Source of the DNA: Acidaminococcaceae bacterium
GTDB lineage: Bacteria; Bacillota; Negativicutes; Acidaminococcales; Acidaminococcaceae
Direction: 5' to 3'
DNA length: 6,797 nucleotides
Assembly (NCBI GenBank): GCA_024405585.1
Contig: JAKSOM010000049.1
Coordinates: 1-6,797 of the forward strand
Every line of letters begins with the position of its first letter. The first letter of the stretch is position 1. A program made the position numbers and the translations under genes. Under the pieces are notes generated by a model. That model saw nothing but the letters and a program-made list of their open reading frames with translations. It searched no databases and was not told where the DNA came from. Positions 6,558-6,797 of the stretch are shown here, piece by piece.

Positions 6558-6797
6558 AGTATGTTTATGGCCGGAATGCGGTGCTGGAGGCACTGCGGGC
6601 CGGAAACAGAGTTAATAGAATATTTGTGGCGGAGGGAGTAAAACCTTCCGGAGTGCAGGAAATTTTGGCTTTGGCGGAGGCCAAAAAAGTTCCTGTGGAG
6701 ACGGTTAAAACCGCCAAATTGGAACAACTGGCCGGGGGAGTAAGGCATCAGGGGGTATTGGCTTTTGTGAACCCCTTGAAGTTCAGTACTTTGGAAG
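6548..6797 (+). CDS. rlmB: 23S rRNA 2'-O-ribose methyltransferase, TrmH/SpoU family (N-terminal part, cut by window end)
   Basis: The open frame runs from GTG 6548 to the window edge, 83 complete codons. It begins MDREYVYGRNAVLEALRAG, the usual opening of RlmB/YacO proteins, and continues through the small substrate-binding domain to HQGVLAFV at about residues 67-74. The SPOUT catalytic domain with its knotted S-adenosylmethionine site lies beyond the window. In E. coli, RlmB methylates the ribose of G2251 in the 23S rRNA peptidyl-transferase centre. GTG is chosen because an in-frame TAG lies at 6539-6541 and the first residues match the family start. There is no clear ribosome binding site, because the upstream bases are a tandem repeat. 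RlmB is likely; other TrmH-family enzymes share this domain, but the gene order after mrnC supports the call. Confidence 0.9.
   Translation, partial: MDREYVYGRNAVLEALRAGNRVNRIFVAEGVKPSGVQEILALAEAKKVPVETVKTAKLEQLAGGVRHQGVLAFVNPLKFSTLE

Noticed and set aside
6561..6640. ATG at 6561 as the start of the last gene.
   Set aside because: It is in a different frame and gives an unrecognisable peptide. The GTG 6548 frame gives the RlmB N-terminus.
1..6797. CRISPR array, insertion sequence, tRNA/rRNA gene, toxin-antitoxin or phage-defence genes.
   Set aside because: No repeat-spacer pattern, transposase, structured RNA gene or defence domain was seen. All coding space is taken by housekeeping genes.

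Overview
The window reads as an ordinary bacterial chromosome segment from a member of the Bacillota (Firmicutes). I infer this from strong AAGGAGG-type ribosome binding sites, tightly packed same-strand genes, and a gene order that is a variant of the Bacillus yacL-ispDF-gltX-cysE-cysS-mrnC-rlmB cluster. The carD gene and a flavin-dependent thymidylate synthase in the cluster fit Clostridia or Negativicutes better than Bacillus. Base composition looks near 50% GC in the genes, and TTG is the favoured leucine codon. The genus cannot be fixed from this sequence.

Layout, all on the + strand. Bases 1-182 are AT-rich and carry two tandem sigma-A-type promoters. They drive a CarD-family RNA polymerase-binding regulator (183-674), which ends in a strong intrinsic terminator whose stem begins inside the stop codon. 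A new promoter at 713-740 starts a second transcription unit: yacL-type membrane PIN-TRAM protein (803-1942), ispF (1944-2432), gltX (2464-3915), cysS (3929-5377), mrnC (5374-5850), thyX (5835-6527) and the first 250 bases of rlmB (6548 to the window edge). Gaps within this unit are 1, 31 and 13 nt, then overlaps of 4 and 16 nt, then a 20 nt gap. I see no internal terminator, so it is probably one operon.

The genes serve information processing and core metabolism. CarD stabilises initiating RNA polymerase. YacL is a putative membrane-bound RNase. GltX and CysS charge tRNAs. MrnC matures 23S rRNA and RlmB methylates it. IspF makes an isoprenoid precursor and ThyX makes dTMP.

I found no clear undescribed system. 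The points most worth checking are a 14-bp G-rich tandem repeat bridging the thyX stop and the rlmB start, a cysteine cluster at the end of ThyX, and the absence of ispD and cysE from places where related clusters often carry them.
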